Shown here: positions 1-7,383 of the stretch, piece after piece
How the letters are laid out: every line of letters starts with the position of its first letter
Position numbering within the stretch: position 1 is the stretch's first letter
Source: Clostridia bacterium
GTDB lineage: Bacteria > Bacillota > Clostridia > Christensenellales > CAG-1252
Assembly: GCA_009928745.1 (NCBI GenBank)
Contig: SACC01000034.1
Location: 1 to 9,700 of the forward strand
DNA length: 9,700 nt
Reading direction: 5' to 3'
Made by a program: the position numbers and the translations under genes
The notes under the pieces: model-generated
What the model was told of the DNA's origin: nothing
What the model saw: the letters and a program-made list of their open reading frames with translations, nothing else
Database searches by the model: none

Positions 1-972
1 GCTCTGTTCTCCTCTTTTGGATAGCATAGAAATATTATGCTGCGGCGCGAATGCAATATCTATTGCCATACCGTTCGCAACAGCAATTCGACCTGCCTCA
101 ACGTTGGCGCGGTTGACTACTTCATTCTTATAATTGGCGAAGGCGTAATCAAGCAGTTTTCTGCTGTCTGCAAAGCGCTGTTTGCTCTCCGACGCGCCGA
201 TTATTACCGATATAACTCTCATATCGTTCTTCTTTGCAGTTGCCGATAAGCAGAATTTTGCCTCGCTGGTATAACCGGTTTTGCCACCGTCACAGCCTGC
301 GTAGAATCTTACCAGTTTATTTGTATTGGTTAAAACTGTTGTTCTGCCGTCCGGATGCTTGTAGTCTTCCAACCATATTTTTGAAAAGCTAAAATATTTT
401 TCGCAACGCACTAACTCCTGCGTCATTTTTGCCACGTCACGCGCCGAACTGTAACCGCCAGCTGCCGGCAAACCGCTGCAGTTGACAAAGTTAGTGTTGT
501 TCATACCAAGTTCTTTTGCCTTTTGATTCATACTGCCGACAAATGCCGCTTCACTTCCCTCTAGCCTTTCAGCAATTGCAACGCAGGCGTCGTTAGCCGA
601 GGCAACAACTATACCTTTTAACAAATCATTAACACTGTAGTTGTATCCGGTATCCAAAAACATCTGCGAGCCGCCCATACCGCTTGAATTTTCACTGATA
701 CATATGGTTTCGTCCAAAGACAATTCGCCTCTGTTAATTGCCTCAAATGCGAGTAAAGCCGTCATAATTTTTACCATACTGGCAATCGGATATCTTTCAT
801 CAGGATTAACGCTGTACATTTCCGTACCCGTATCAGCGTCAATTAAATATGCCGCTCTGCAATCGACTTTCATAGAGTCGCTAGCGCTAAATGCAGCGTT
901 AGCGGTGAATACGCCGCTGGTAACTATCAATAAACATATTACTGTTGCAAAAACAAAAAATACTTTTTTCAT
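1..972 (-). CDS. dacF: D-alanyl-D-alanine carboxypeptidase, DacF/PBP5-like (3' end outside window)
   Basis: Penicillin-binding serine peptidase (family S11) that removes the terminal D-Ala from peptidoglycan pentapeptides outside the membrane; DacF-type enzymes trim the spore cortex or the vegetative wall. The reading frame runs from the ATG at 972 to the left edge (324 codons, no stop), so the C-terminal part is missing. Residues 3-27 form a signal peptide (KK, hydrophobic core, ANA-A cleavage region). All three catalytic motifs are visible: S65-M-V-K68 (nucleophile Ser and Lys), S125-A-N127 and K231-T-G233. The motif context PIASMVKIMT differs from the usual SMTK by Val for Thr. The start is supported by GGGGAGG at 981-987, 8 bases upstream. 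It follows deoB after 203 bases, as in many Firmicutes, where deoB, pupG and dacF are neighbours. The family call is firm; the exact paralogue is inferred from position. Confidence 0.93.
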   Translation of the reverse strand, partial: MKKVFFVFATVICLLIVTSGVFTANAAFSASDSMKVDCRAAYLIDADTGTEMYSVNPDERYPIASMVKIMTALLAFEAINRGELSLDETICISENSSGMGGSQMFLDTGYNYSVNDLLKGIVVASANDACVAIAERLEGSEAAFVGSMNQKAKELGMNNTNFVNCSGLPAAGGYSSARDVAKMTQELVRCEKYFSFSKIWLEDYKHPDGRTTVLTNTNKLVRFYAGCDGGKTGYTSEAKFCLSATAKKNDMRVISVIIGASESKQRFADSRKLLDYAFANYKNEVVNRANVEAGRIAVANGMAIDIAFAPQHNISMLSKRGEQS

Positions 973-989
973 ATCATAAACCTCCCCAT

Positions 990-1018
990 TAGTATGCAAT
1001 TTTGAGATTATAATATGC
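990..1018 (-). promoter_or_regulatory. Candidate dacF promoter: sigma-A type -10 overlapping a sigma-G-like pair
   Basis: On the minus strand a perfect TATAAT lies at 1007-1012, about 28 bases before the dacF ribosome binding site and start region, but no good -35 stands 17 bases upstream. In the same place GCATA (1014-1018) and CATACTA (990-996), 17 bases apart, fit the Bacillus sigma-G consensus (GHATR, about 18, CATNNTA). A start from the sigma-G pair would fall at about 983-984, inside the Shine-Dalgarno sequence, which weakens that reading. The TATAAT reading gives a normal leader. Confidence 0.35.
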
Positions 1019-1098
1019 AAAAAAATATTTTTAGCTCTTATTAACTACAACTTTGATTTGCGAATTTTTGAAATCGTTTTTGCTTACAAAGTATATGC

Positions 1099-1128
1099 AA
1101 CAGATATTTGCATCTGTTATGCGCAAAT
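1099..1128. repeat. Inverted repeat between deoB and dacF, with an overlapping alternative stem
   Basis: AACAGAT (1099-1105) and ATCTGTT (1112-1118) are perfect 7-base arms around a 6-base loop. The loop sequence ATTTGC (1106-1111) can instead pair with GCAAAT (1123-1128), so the two stems exclude each other. No T-run follows on the minus strand, so it is not a standard terminator. It may be an operator or leader structure of dacF, or chance in AT-rich DNA. The rest of the 203-base gap (973-1175) shows only the candidate promoter and ribosome binding site. Confidence 0.35.
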
Positions 1129-1175
1129 GCCAACTTAATGCAACATATTAATTTTGAAGCATGTTTATTGTAAAT

Positions 1176-2333
1176 CTATTCGACTATTATATCTTTATAA
1201 ATATTGTTTTGCCTGTATAAGGGTAGAGACAGATGCTCGCACACAATGTCTGCAACATTGATGAAGCCGTTAAGAGTCCCTATATTCTTGCCCTTTGCTA
1301 TTTTCTCGCCGTAAATCATTAGCGGAACGTACTCTCGCGTATGGTCGGTGGTATGGAATTGAGGGTCGCAGCCATGGTCTGATGTCACTATCAATATGTC
1401 GTCCTTTTCAAGTTGACAAAGCAACTTTGACAGGAATTCATCTACCCTTTCTAAACATTTTCTGTAGCCTTCAACGTCGTTGCGATGCCCGTATACCATA
1501 TCAGTATCTACCAAATTAGTAAAAATCAGTCCGCCTTTGTGCTCCTTTATTGCCCTTATTGTTGCCTCAAAGCACTCTTCATTGCCATGCGCCTCATAAT
1601 GCGCGTTAACGCCTTTGCCGCAAAAAATATCACGTATTTTGCCAACGCCAACCGCCGGTAAGCCTTGTGAAGAACATTTGTCAAGAATTGTATCGCCATC
1701 GGGAGGGATTCCAAAATCCTTGCGCTCAGGTGTGCGGGCGTAATTGCCCGAAGCGCCGCTAAAAGGTCTTGCAATTACTCTGCCCACTCTGTTCTCTGGG
1801 CTCATTGACGCTTTAGCCGCTTCGCACATCTCGTACAGCCGCTCTATCGGATATATATTGATATGCGTAGCAATCTGCATAACGCTGTCTGCCGAAGTAT
1901 ATACAATAGGATATTTTGTAGCCAAATGCTTATCGCCTAAACGGTTGATTATCTCTGTGCCGCTTGCTGACTCATTGCCAATAATCTTTGTACCGAATAT
2001 TTTTTCAAGCTTATTAACCATATCTCCGGGAAAGCCTTCGGGATAGGTGCGGAAAGGAATTTTTGTTACAAAGCCCGCTAATTCAAAGTGTCCGGCAGAG
2101 GTGTCCTTGCCCTTAGAAAGTTCGCTCATCTTGCCGTATGTTCCAACAATTTCACCACCGCGCGAATAACCGTCCAGTATCTCGAACAATCCGAGTCTTT
2201 GCATAATCGGAGTTTTAAGTCCCGCCGCCACGCTTGCAAAAGTATTACTGCCCTCATCTCCGTACTCAAAAGCATCTGGAAGCCATCCTATGCCAAAACC
2301 GTCAATTACTATCAATATCACGCGTTTTGCCAT
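1176..2333 (-). CDS. deoB: Phosphopentomutase
   Basis: Interconverts ribose or deoxyribose 1-phosphate and 5-phosphate in cytosolic nucleoside salvage. It has 385 residues, close to the usual 390-400, and belongs to the alkaline phosphatase superfamily. Metal and catalytic residues line up in spacing with the Bacillus cereus enzyme: D11 (IDGFG), phospho-acceptor T78 in GKDTSAGHFE, D278 and H283 (DMVYGH), D319-H320 and H331 (TDHTREYVP). The cap domain carries SGTEII and YTSADSVMQIATH (residues 124-157). Small departures are F83 where GHWE is usual and C322 in DHGCDP where Asn is usual; neither removes a metal ligand. The ATG at 2333 has GGAGG at 2341-2345, 7 bases upstream. It has its own promoter and a palindrome over the -10. 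A purine nucleoside phosphorylase gene, its common partner, does not follow it here. Confidence 0.97.
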   Translation of the reverse strand: MAKRVILIVIDGFGIGWLPDAFEYGDEGSNTFASVAAGLKTPIMQRLGLFEILDGYSRGGEIVGTYGKMSELSKGKDTSAGHFELAGFVTKIPFRTYPEGFPGDMVNKLEKIFGTKIIGNESASGTEIINRLGDKHLATKYPIVYTSADSVMQIATHINIYPIERLYEMCEAAKASMSPENRVGRVIARPFSGASGNYARTPERKDFGIPPDGDTILDKCSSQGLPAVGVGKIRDIFCGKGVNAHYEAHGNEECFEATIRAIKEHKGGLIFTNLVDTDMVYGHRNDVEGYRKCLERVDEFLSKLLCQLEKDDILIVTSDHGCDPQFHTTDHTREYVPLMIYGEKIAKGKNIGTLNGFINVADIVCEHLSLPLYRQNNIYKDIIVE

Positions 2334-2350
2334 AAGAATACCTCCATTAT

Positions 2351-2387
2351 TTTGTTACATTATAACAAACTTTTTACATTTTGTACA
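2351..2387 (-). promoter_or_regulatory. deoB promoter with a palindromic candidate operator
   Basis: On the minus strand an extended -10 (TGT then TATAAT, hexamer 2359-2364) stands 17 bases from TGTACA (2382-2387; 4 of 6 matches to TTGACA). The -10 lies inside a perfect inverted repeat, TTTGTTA (2351-2357) and TAACAAA (2363-2369), separated by 5 bases. A repressor bound there would block RNA polymerase. The promoter is well supported; the operator role is inference. Confidence 0.65.
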
Positions 2388-2462
2388 TATGCCTTTTATA
2401 AACCGATATTAAGTGTATTGTAACTTATCTCTTTTGCAAAGACTCAGTCATCATATTTATCG

Positions 2463-3062
2463 TTATATATTTAGTATTATCTTTAGAACTCCGGCAAGTA
2501 TCACATAATTCATAAACTGTATCAGTAAACATATGCCCAAACATACAAAACCGTACTTTAACAGGTAGAAATTATGACCCAAAAAAATGTTATGTAATCC
2601 GCAAAAGGCTCTTTGCTTTAGATAAATGAGAAACACAATCACCGCAAAAAGCAAGGCAAGATAGCACGGCAAGGTAAATAGAAAAAATGATATTAGACCT
2701 ACCACTTTACATATCATTATATCTAATAATGCCGCTCTACCAATTAGATAGCCGCAGTAAAACACAATAAAATATGGTATAACTCTTGCCCACCTGCCCG
2801 CCATATATACATAGGTTAGAATAACACATAGCGTCGAAAAAAGCGCAATCTTGAAAAAAACAGTGAATGGATTATATATGTTTAATATAATATTATTTAG
2901 GTGTGAATGGTATTCGGTCAATTCGGTGGTATAAGAAAAAACTACGCCAATACCTATTCCCGCAAAAATAAATAAGAGAGCAAACATAAACGCTCTCTTA
3001 TTCCTCTTCAAGTATGTTCCAGTATCCTTTACCGCAAAATACCAAACGCTTGCAATCCGCAT
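2463..3062 (-). CDS. spoIIM: Probable stage II sporulation protein M (five-helix membrane protein)
   Basis: The 199-residue product is very hydrophobic, with about five membrane segments near residues 24-43, 67-87, 93-110, 121-148 and 168-192, after a short basic cytosolic N-terminus (YLKRNKR, 18-23). Length, helix number and the position between spoIVB and deoB fit SpoIIM, the membrane subunit of the SpoIID-SpoIIM-SpoIIP complex that drives engulfment by peptidoglycan remodelling. Sequence similarity is only loose to my eye, for example the IPYF...GYLIGRA stretch at 95-110, so the name rests largely on context. The ATG at 3062 is the only possible start: an in-frame stop lies a few codons upstream. 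It has no recognisable Shine-Dalgarno sequence, so translation may be weak or use an atypical signal. It could be another integral membrane protein. Confidence 0.55.
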   Translation of the reverse strand: MRIASVWYFAVKDTGTYLKRNKRAFMFALLFIFAGIGIGVVFSYTTELTEYHSHLNNIILNIYNPFTVFFKIALFSTLCVILTYVYMAGRWARVIPYFIVFYCGYLIGRAALLDIMICKVVGLISFFLFTLPCYLALLFAVIVFLIYLKQRAFCGLHNIFLGHNFYLLKYGFVCLGICLLIQFMNYVILAGVLKIILNI

Positions 3063-3238
3063 ATTAATTTATATTATCAATAGACAGTTTTTATTCTTTT
3101 ATTGAAACACAACTTCTAACTACTAATTACCAATATAGGATTCTATTTTATGAAGCATTGAACAAATTATTGATTCAAGCATAATATTTCGGATAGAGTT
3201 TGCCAGACCCATAAAGTTAATGCCGCGATATCACTTAA
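3063..3238. other. 176-base gap where spo0A is expected; no convincing gene
   Basis: In bacilli and clostridia spo0A commonly follows spoIVB directly. Here only AT-rich sequence separates spoIVB from the SpoIIM-like gene. Translating the minus strand gives no Spo0A-like segment. The longest stretch is a 29-codon frame at 3123-3212 without a ribosome binding site. No clear terminator hairpin with T-run and no Spo0A box (TGTCGAA) were seen. Confidence 0.6.
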
Positions 3239-4318
3239 CTAATTATTAAGCATCCAGTCTATATATAAGCCATATCCCTTAGTCGGATCGTTGATAAACA
3301 CATGCGTAACCGCGCCGACTAATTTGTCATTCTGGATAATCGGACTACCGCTCATACCCTGCACAATGCCACCTGTTGTTGCAAGCAATCGCTCATCTAA
3401 TATTCGAATAACCATACTCTTTTCGTCCGGAATATTCTGATAACTGGTTTTGATGATTTCAATTTCATACAATTGAGGACTGCTACCTGATATTGTAGTG
3501 CAAATATAGGCTTTGCCCGGTCTTACAGTTTCCCTGTTGCCTACCTTTATCTTTGGTCTATCCTTAACTAGCATATCGTTATAAGTTCCATATAAGCCGA
3601 ACCTGTTGCCACTATCAATAAAGCTAATCTTGTTAAGACCTTTGCTAAATACGCCTTTCAACGCGCCCGCCTTGCCCTCGATACCTTTGTTGTATCCTTC
3701 GATAACGCAGCGATAGAGCGCGCCCGAATTGATTTCTGCCTGACATTTAGTATCGTTATCAATAATGGCGTGACCTAATGCGCCGAATCTCTTTTTGTCT
3801 TCGCGGGCATAGGTCAAAGTGCCGACTCCGTCAAGTCCTTCCTTAACATATATACCCAGCTTTTTCTGCTTTGAAAGAGTATCGATTTCGGGCAAAACCT
3901 TTGCCTCAATTATCTCCTTTTTTCTCTGAATCTTCAATATGACATGACTCTTAGATTTATTGACAATCTGTGATAATTCTTCTGCGCTTCTTAGCGTAAC
4001 ACCGTTAATCTCGAGTATTATGTCATTAGATAATACACCGCCGTCTGCTGCCGGTCGCTTTGCGCCGCTCTCTGTTATTACATCGGTTAAGCCAACGACA
4101 ACAAGTCCGCGGTCTAGCAGACTGATACCCACAGGTATACCGCCAAGATATACCTCTTCCACACCATTTTGAATTCTTTCTCTGTTGATGCTGATACCTT
4201 TATAGCCGCCTCCGACCAAAGCATAGCCGTTGCTTGTATCAATATTTGAATACGCAGCAAACAGGCCGATACACATTACACACATTACAAAAATAAATAA
4301 CTTCGAAAACAATCTCAC
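3239..4318 (-). CDS. spoIVB: SpoIVB serine peptidase (PDZ plus S55 domain)
   Basis: Forespore-made protease secreted into the space between forespore and mother cell, where in Bacillus subtilis it cleaves SpoIVFA to start pro-sigma-K processing. The 359-residue protein has an N-terminal membrane or signal segment (about 5-22), a PDZ domain (about 60-135, containing GGVLSNDIILEINGV) and an S55 peptidase domain. The catalytic triad reads H183 (GALGHAI), D308 and S323 (GIVQGMSGSPII); the D-to-S spacing of 15 equals that of B. subtilis D363/S378. The end GYGLYIDWML is typical. It is shorter than the B. subtilis protein (about 426), mainly in the N-terminal region and the tail. The start codon is GTG with GAGGT at 4326-4330, 7 bases upstream. 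It follows recN but is separated by a terminator, so it is probably transcribed on its own in the forespore. Spo0A, its usual neighbour, does not follow. Confidence 0.97.
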   Translation of the reverse strand: MRLFSKLFIFVMCVMCIGLFAAYSNIDTSNGYALVGGGYKGISINRERIQNGVEEVYLGGIPVGISLLDRGLVVVGLTDVITESGAKRPAADGGVLSNDIILEINGVTLRSAEELSQIVNKSKSHVILKIQRKKEIIEAKVLPEIDTLSKQKKLGIYVKEGLDGVGTLTYAREDKKRFGALGHAIIDNDTKCQAEINSGALYRCVIEGYNKGIEGKAGALKGVFSKGLNKISFIDSGNRFGLYGTYNDMLVKDRPKIKVGNRETVRPGKAYICTTISGSSPQLYEIEIIKTSYQNIPDEKSMVIRILDERLLATTGGIVQGMSGSPIIQNDKLVGAVTHVFINDPTKGYGLYIDWMLNN

Positions 4319-4335
4319 CGTAACTACCTCGTATT

Positions 4336-4365
4336 TATTGTGAGAAAATCAGATTGCTAATATCC
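4336..4365 (-). promoter_or_regulatory. Weak sigma-G/F-like promoter candidate for spoIVB
   Basis: GGATA (4361-4365) and CACAATA (4336-4342), 18 bases apart on the minus strand, each differ by one base from the Bacillus sigma-G consensus (GHATR, CATNNTA). B. subtilis spoIVB is expressed in the forespore from sigma-F and sigma-G, and a terminator lies just upstream, so a promoter is needed in this short interval. The match is imperfect and the predicted start is close to the ribosome binding site. Confidence 0.3.
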
Positions 4366-4366
4366 T

Positions 4367-4402
4367 AAAAAAATAAAGGGTAAAAATGTAAAAATTACCC
4401 TT
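4367..4402 (-). terminator. Intrinsic terminator after recN
   Basis: On the minus strand AAGGGTAA (4395-4402) pairs perfectly with TTACCCTT (4376-4383) across an 11-base loop, followed by TA and seven T residues (4367-4375). It lies 22 bases after the recN stop and before spoIVB, so it ends the nadK-argR-recN unit. Confidence 0.8.
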
Positions 4403-4424
4403 AAAATACTGAATAATATGGATT

Positions 4425-6116
4425 TTATGCCCTTTTAATCTTTTCTGCGCTTTGTAACAGCTCTTTAGCGTGCAAACGGCTGATATCGCTTCCCACTCCT
4501 CCGGATAGTCTCACAACCTCACTGATACGGCTGTTCTCCGAGAGAAGAGTCAACTCGGTTATTGTCTTATCAACCAATACGCTTTTGCTTATCAAATAAT
4601 GGTTATCGGCAAATGAGGCAAGTTGCGGAAGATGCGTAATCGCTATAATCTGTTTGTTCCTTGAGATATTATTGAGCTTTACAGCGACAACCTGCGCTAC
4701 ATAGCCGCTTATACCGGTATCAATTTCATCGAACACCAGCGTCTCAATACCGTCAAGCCCCGAGATAATATTTTGAAGTGATAACATAATACGGGACATT
4801 TCACCGCCCGAGGCAATCTTTACAAGCGGCTTAAGCGGCTCGCCCTTGTTAGGTGAAATCAAAAAATCGACCTGATCAAAACCGTTGGCGCAAATTGCGC
4901 TCTCAAGCATCTCTATATCGGGCATATCCGCCATATTTACCTTAAAATCCGTGCCTTTCATTGCAAGCTCTTGGAGCTCTGATATGATTCTTTTTTCAAA
5001 GCTTATTGCCGCGCTCCGTCTTAGTTTTGAAAGCGTAACCGCCTTGTTATATAGTTTTGCCGTCAGTTTTGAAAGCGCATTGTTTAGCTTGTCCAATTGC
5101 TCTTCAGCATTATTTAACTCTTCATATTGAATAATATAATTGGATAAAGTAGCCAGTATCGCTTCAACAGAATTGCCGTATTTACGCTTTAATAGCTTAA
5201 TTGTGTCAACGCGCTGCTCTATCCTGTTCGCAGTACGCTCGTCATATTCAAAGCCATCCGCAAAAGCGCGCAAGGTGTAGGCGATGTCGTTGAGCTCAAT
5301 TTTGGCGCTGTCAAGCCTTGCTAACAGCTCGGCTAGTGTGTTGTCATAGACTGCAACCGGACTAAGATATGACATTGCAATACTTAACGCAGATATAATT
5401 GAGCTTTCTTGTGAGTCAATTGCGTTATACGCCCCGCTTACCGCGCCGACAATCTTTTCGCTATTGCGATATTTGTCACGAAGCGCAAATAGCTCTGCTT
5501 CCTCGCCCTCTTTCAGTTCGGCGGTTTCTATCTCATTAATTTGATACTTGAGTATATCCAGCTTGCGCGCTCTGTCGTTAGAATCGCCCAGCTGTTCAAT
5601 TTTGGCGCGGATTGCGCTATATTCATTGTATAACTCGAAAACTTCTTTTTTAATAATTACGGCTTCGTCGCCTGCGTATTTATCCAGTAGCTCAATATGA
5701 TTAGAGGTTTTTAGGAGTGACTGGTGCTCATGCTGACCTAGTATATCGACCAGCAACGAGGTAAGCCGTTTCAGCATTGATATCGTGAACGGTTCGCCGT
5801 TCACCCTTATATCGTTACGGCTATCTGTCATCGTGCGCTTAATAATTATTGTATTCTCCGCCTGCAACCCAAGCTCTTCCATAAGGGACAGCACATCGGG
5901 ATTTTCCACTTCAAAAACTGCTTCCACAGTTGCCTGTTTTTCGCCGAATCGAATCAGCGATTTATCAGCGCGGCAACCCAAAACGAAGCTCAAGGCATCG
6001 ATAATTATCGACTTGCCAGCGCCCGTCTCGCCAGATAAAATATTAAGCCCTTTTCCAAGGCTCAGGCGGCACTCGTCTATTAACGCTATGTTCTTGATAT
6101 TGAGTGATGTAAGCAT
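4425..6116 (-). CDS. recN: DNA repair protein RecN
   Basis: SMC-like ATPase that acts early in double-strand break repair, gathering broken ends on the nucleoid. The product has 563 residues, the normal family length. The N-terminal ATPase half has Walker A G-E-T-G-A-G-K-S at 29-36. The middle (about 150-370) is rich in charged heptad-like sequence, as expected for the coiled coil. The C-terminal half has the ABC signature SGGEMSR (436-442), Walker B LVFDEIDTGISG (460-471) and the switch ITHLPQLASFAD. The ATG at 6116 begins one base after the argR stop. GAGGT at 6129-6133 within argR, 12 bases upstream, is a somewhat distant ribosome binding site, so translational coupling with argR is likely. 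It is followed by a terminator. No SOS box was recognised nearby. Confidence 0.97.
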   Translation of the reverse strand: MLTSLNIKNIALIDECRLSLGKGLNILSGETGAGKSIIIDALSFVLGCRADKSLIRFGEKQATVEAVFEVENPDVLSLMEELGLQAENTIIIKRTMTDSRNDIRVNGEPFTISMLKRLTSLLVDILGQHEHQSLLKTSNHIELLDKYAGDEAVIIKKEVFELYNEYSAIRAKIEQLGDSNDRARKLDILKYQINEIETAELKEGEEAELFALRDKYRNSEKIVGAVSGAYNAIDSQESSIISALSIAMSYLSPVAVYDNTLAELLARLDSAKIELNDIAYTLRAFADGFEYDERTANRIEQRVDTIKLLKRKYGNSVEAILATLSNYIIQYEELNNAEEQLDKLNNALSKLTAKLYNKAVTLSKLRRSAAISFEKRIISELQELAMKGTDFKVNMADMPDIEMLESAICANGFDQVDFLISPNKGEPLKPLVKIASGGEMSRIMLSLQNIISGLDGIETLVFDEIDTGISGYVAQVVAVKLNNISRNKQIIAITHLPQLASFADNHYLISKSVLVDKTITELTLLSENSRISEVVRLSGGVGSDISRLHAKELLQSAEKIKRA

Positions 6117-6117
6117 A

Positions 6118-6567
6118 TTAGAGCATTGACCTCATTCTCTCCGCAACAAGCGGTGCTTTTTCTATACTTTCTGTTACTATTATTACGGTGTCGTCACCAG
6201 CTACCGTGCCTAGAATACCGCTTATCGACAGACTGTCAAGCAGCGCAGCCGCAGAATTAGCGGTGCCTGGAATGGTATTAAGCACTACAATGTTTAAGGA
6301 AACATTTACTTTTTTTACCGCTTCCTTAAACAATTCAAAAAGCTTTGACGGCACATCGCCCTCTTTGGATTCTACAACTATGTATCTGTACTTTTTGTTA
6401 TGCATAGCGGTCTTGATAAGTCCCAGTTCTTTAATATCACGCGATATAGTAGCTTGCGTAGCATCAAAGCCCGCTTCTTTAAGCAGCGCAACTAAATCGG
6501 ACTGCCTTTCAACCTCGTGCGTTTTAATAATTTCCAATAATTTTACCTGTCTGTTTGACCTAGCCAT
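6118..6567 (-). CDS. argR: Arginine repressor ArgR/AhrC
   Basis: Hexameric, arginine-responsive transcription factor that represses arginine biosynthesis and activates catabolism. The product has 149 residues, as expected. Residues 1-70 form the winged-helix DNA-binding domain with the recognition segment QATISRDIKELGLIK (38-52; S42 and R43 are the conserved DNA contacts). Residues 75-149 form the oligomerisation and arginine-binding domain, with NTIPGTANSAAALLD (97-111) and ILGTVAGDDT (118-127), where D125-D126 are the arginine-binding acidic pair. The ATG at 6567 is preceded by AGGAGA at 6573-6578, 5 bases upstream. It lies 46 bases after nadK and one base before recN; the nadK-argR-recN order is typical of Firmicutes. 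No arginine biosynthesis gene or clear ARG box is present, so its targets lie elsewhere. Confidence 0.97.
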   Translation of the reverse strand: MARSNRQVKLLEIIKTHEVERQSDLVALLKEAGFDATQATISRDIKELGLIKTAMHNKKYRYIVVESKEGDVPSKLFELFKEAVKKVNVSLNIVVLNTIPGTANSAAALLDSLSISGILGTVAGDDTVIIVTESIEKAPLVAERMRSML

Positions 6568-6613
6568 ACTCTTCTCCTATATTGGTTCATCGGATTCATA
6601 GAATACCCGACAA

Positions 6614-7372
6614 TCAATCAAATGAAATATCCGACCATTGCGCAAGTTTGTTCAATAGCCTCGAATAAAAACTTTGACCTCCGAAGCGAACAAATGCGCA
6701 ATGTTTTTTGCTCTTTTTAATCATAACTACGGTATTATTAGTAAAGATAATTTTTTTCTTACCGTCAACAACTATAATTCCTTCCCCGCGAAGCTTCGCT
6801 TCTACCTCAATAATAGAATTATCGGGTACGACGATTGAACGGCTGTGTAAGGTATGCGGACAAATCGGCGTAACGAGAAGCGCCGCAACCTGAGGACTAA
6901 GCACCGGACCACCAGCTGACAAAGAATATGCAGTAGAGCCAGTCGGAGTGGCAATAAGCACGCCGTCGCCGCTATATTTCTCGAGTATATCTCCGTTAGT
7001 TTTGAGCGTAATGTTGACAATATTAAGATTATCCGCTCTTGATATCGCCACTTCATTAAGCGCAAAAAAACTGCCGCCCTCACCTTGCACCTCAATCATA
7101 GCTCTTTTGTCGATAATATAATCGCCGTCAACCAGTCTGTTAACCGCAGTTTTGATACCTTCAATGCTCTCGGTTTCGGTCAAAAATCCAATTCTTCCAG
7201 TATTAATGCCAAGAATAGGTATACCGCTGCAGGCGGAGCGATCGGCAATCTTTAGTATTGACCCGTCACCGCCTATTACAAAAATATAATCAGTATCTTT
7301 TTCAAAGTTCTCACCGTCAAAATTGTAATGGAAAATACCAGCCCTATCAAGTTCTTTGTAGGTTTTTTCCAA
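6614..7372 (-). CDS. nadK: NAD kinase (intact frame; N-terminus displaced by a frameshift)
   Basis: Phosphorylates NAD to NADP in the cytosol. The open frame gives 252 residues from a TTG at 7372. Family motifs are GGDG (34-37, phosphate binding), NTGRIGFLTE (57-66), LNE (105-107) and DGVLIATPTGSTAY (136-149, NAD-binding domain). The TTG start is doubtful: it has no good ribosome binding site, and the expected first beta strand is missing. That strand, MKIAVYNNKK, is encoded just upstream from the ATG at 7422, but in another frame; adding one A to the A6 run (7393-7398) joins it to SELSKEC and this frame, giving a normal protein of about 269 residues. Frame 7384-7422 as written stops after 12 codons. 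This is either an assembly error in a homopolymer, a real mutation, or recoding. The catalytic part is intact. It heads the nadK-argR-recN unit. Confidence 0.93.
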   Translation of the reverse strand: MEKTYKELDRAGIFHYNFDGENFEKDTDYIFVIGGDGSILKIADRSACSGIPILGINTGRIGFLTETESIEGIKTAVNRLVDGDYIIDKRAMIEVQGEGGSFFALNEVAISRADNLNIVNITLKTNGDILEKYSGDGVLIATPTGSTAYSLSAGGPVLSPQVAALLVTPICPHTLHSRSIVVPDNSIIEVEAKLRGEGIIVVDGKKKIIFTNNTVVMIKKSKKHCAFVRFGGQSFYSRLLNKLAQWSDISFD

Positions 7373-7383
7373 GCATTCTTTAC

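Noticed and set aside
641..979. Plus-strand open frames such as 641-979, 1744-2046, 2088-2423, 5785-6129 and 6188-6601
   Set aside because: They lie opposite strongly supported minus-strand genes, show no family motifs, and are best explained as mirror frames.
3145..3173. Sigma-E-like promoter for spoIIM (CATAAAAT on the minus strand at 3145-3152)
   Set aside because: The -10 has one mismatch, but no acceptable -35 stands at the right distance, and the region is very AT-rich.
3123..3212. 29-codon minus-strand frame in the spoIVB to spoIIM gap
   Set aside because: It has no ribosome binding site and no family resemblance, and it is too short to stand out from chance; it does not resemble any part of Spo0A.
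6568..6613. ARG box for autoregulation upstream of argR
   Set aside because: No sequence close to the ARG box consensus was found in this short gap or in the other intergenic regions.
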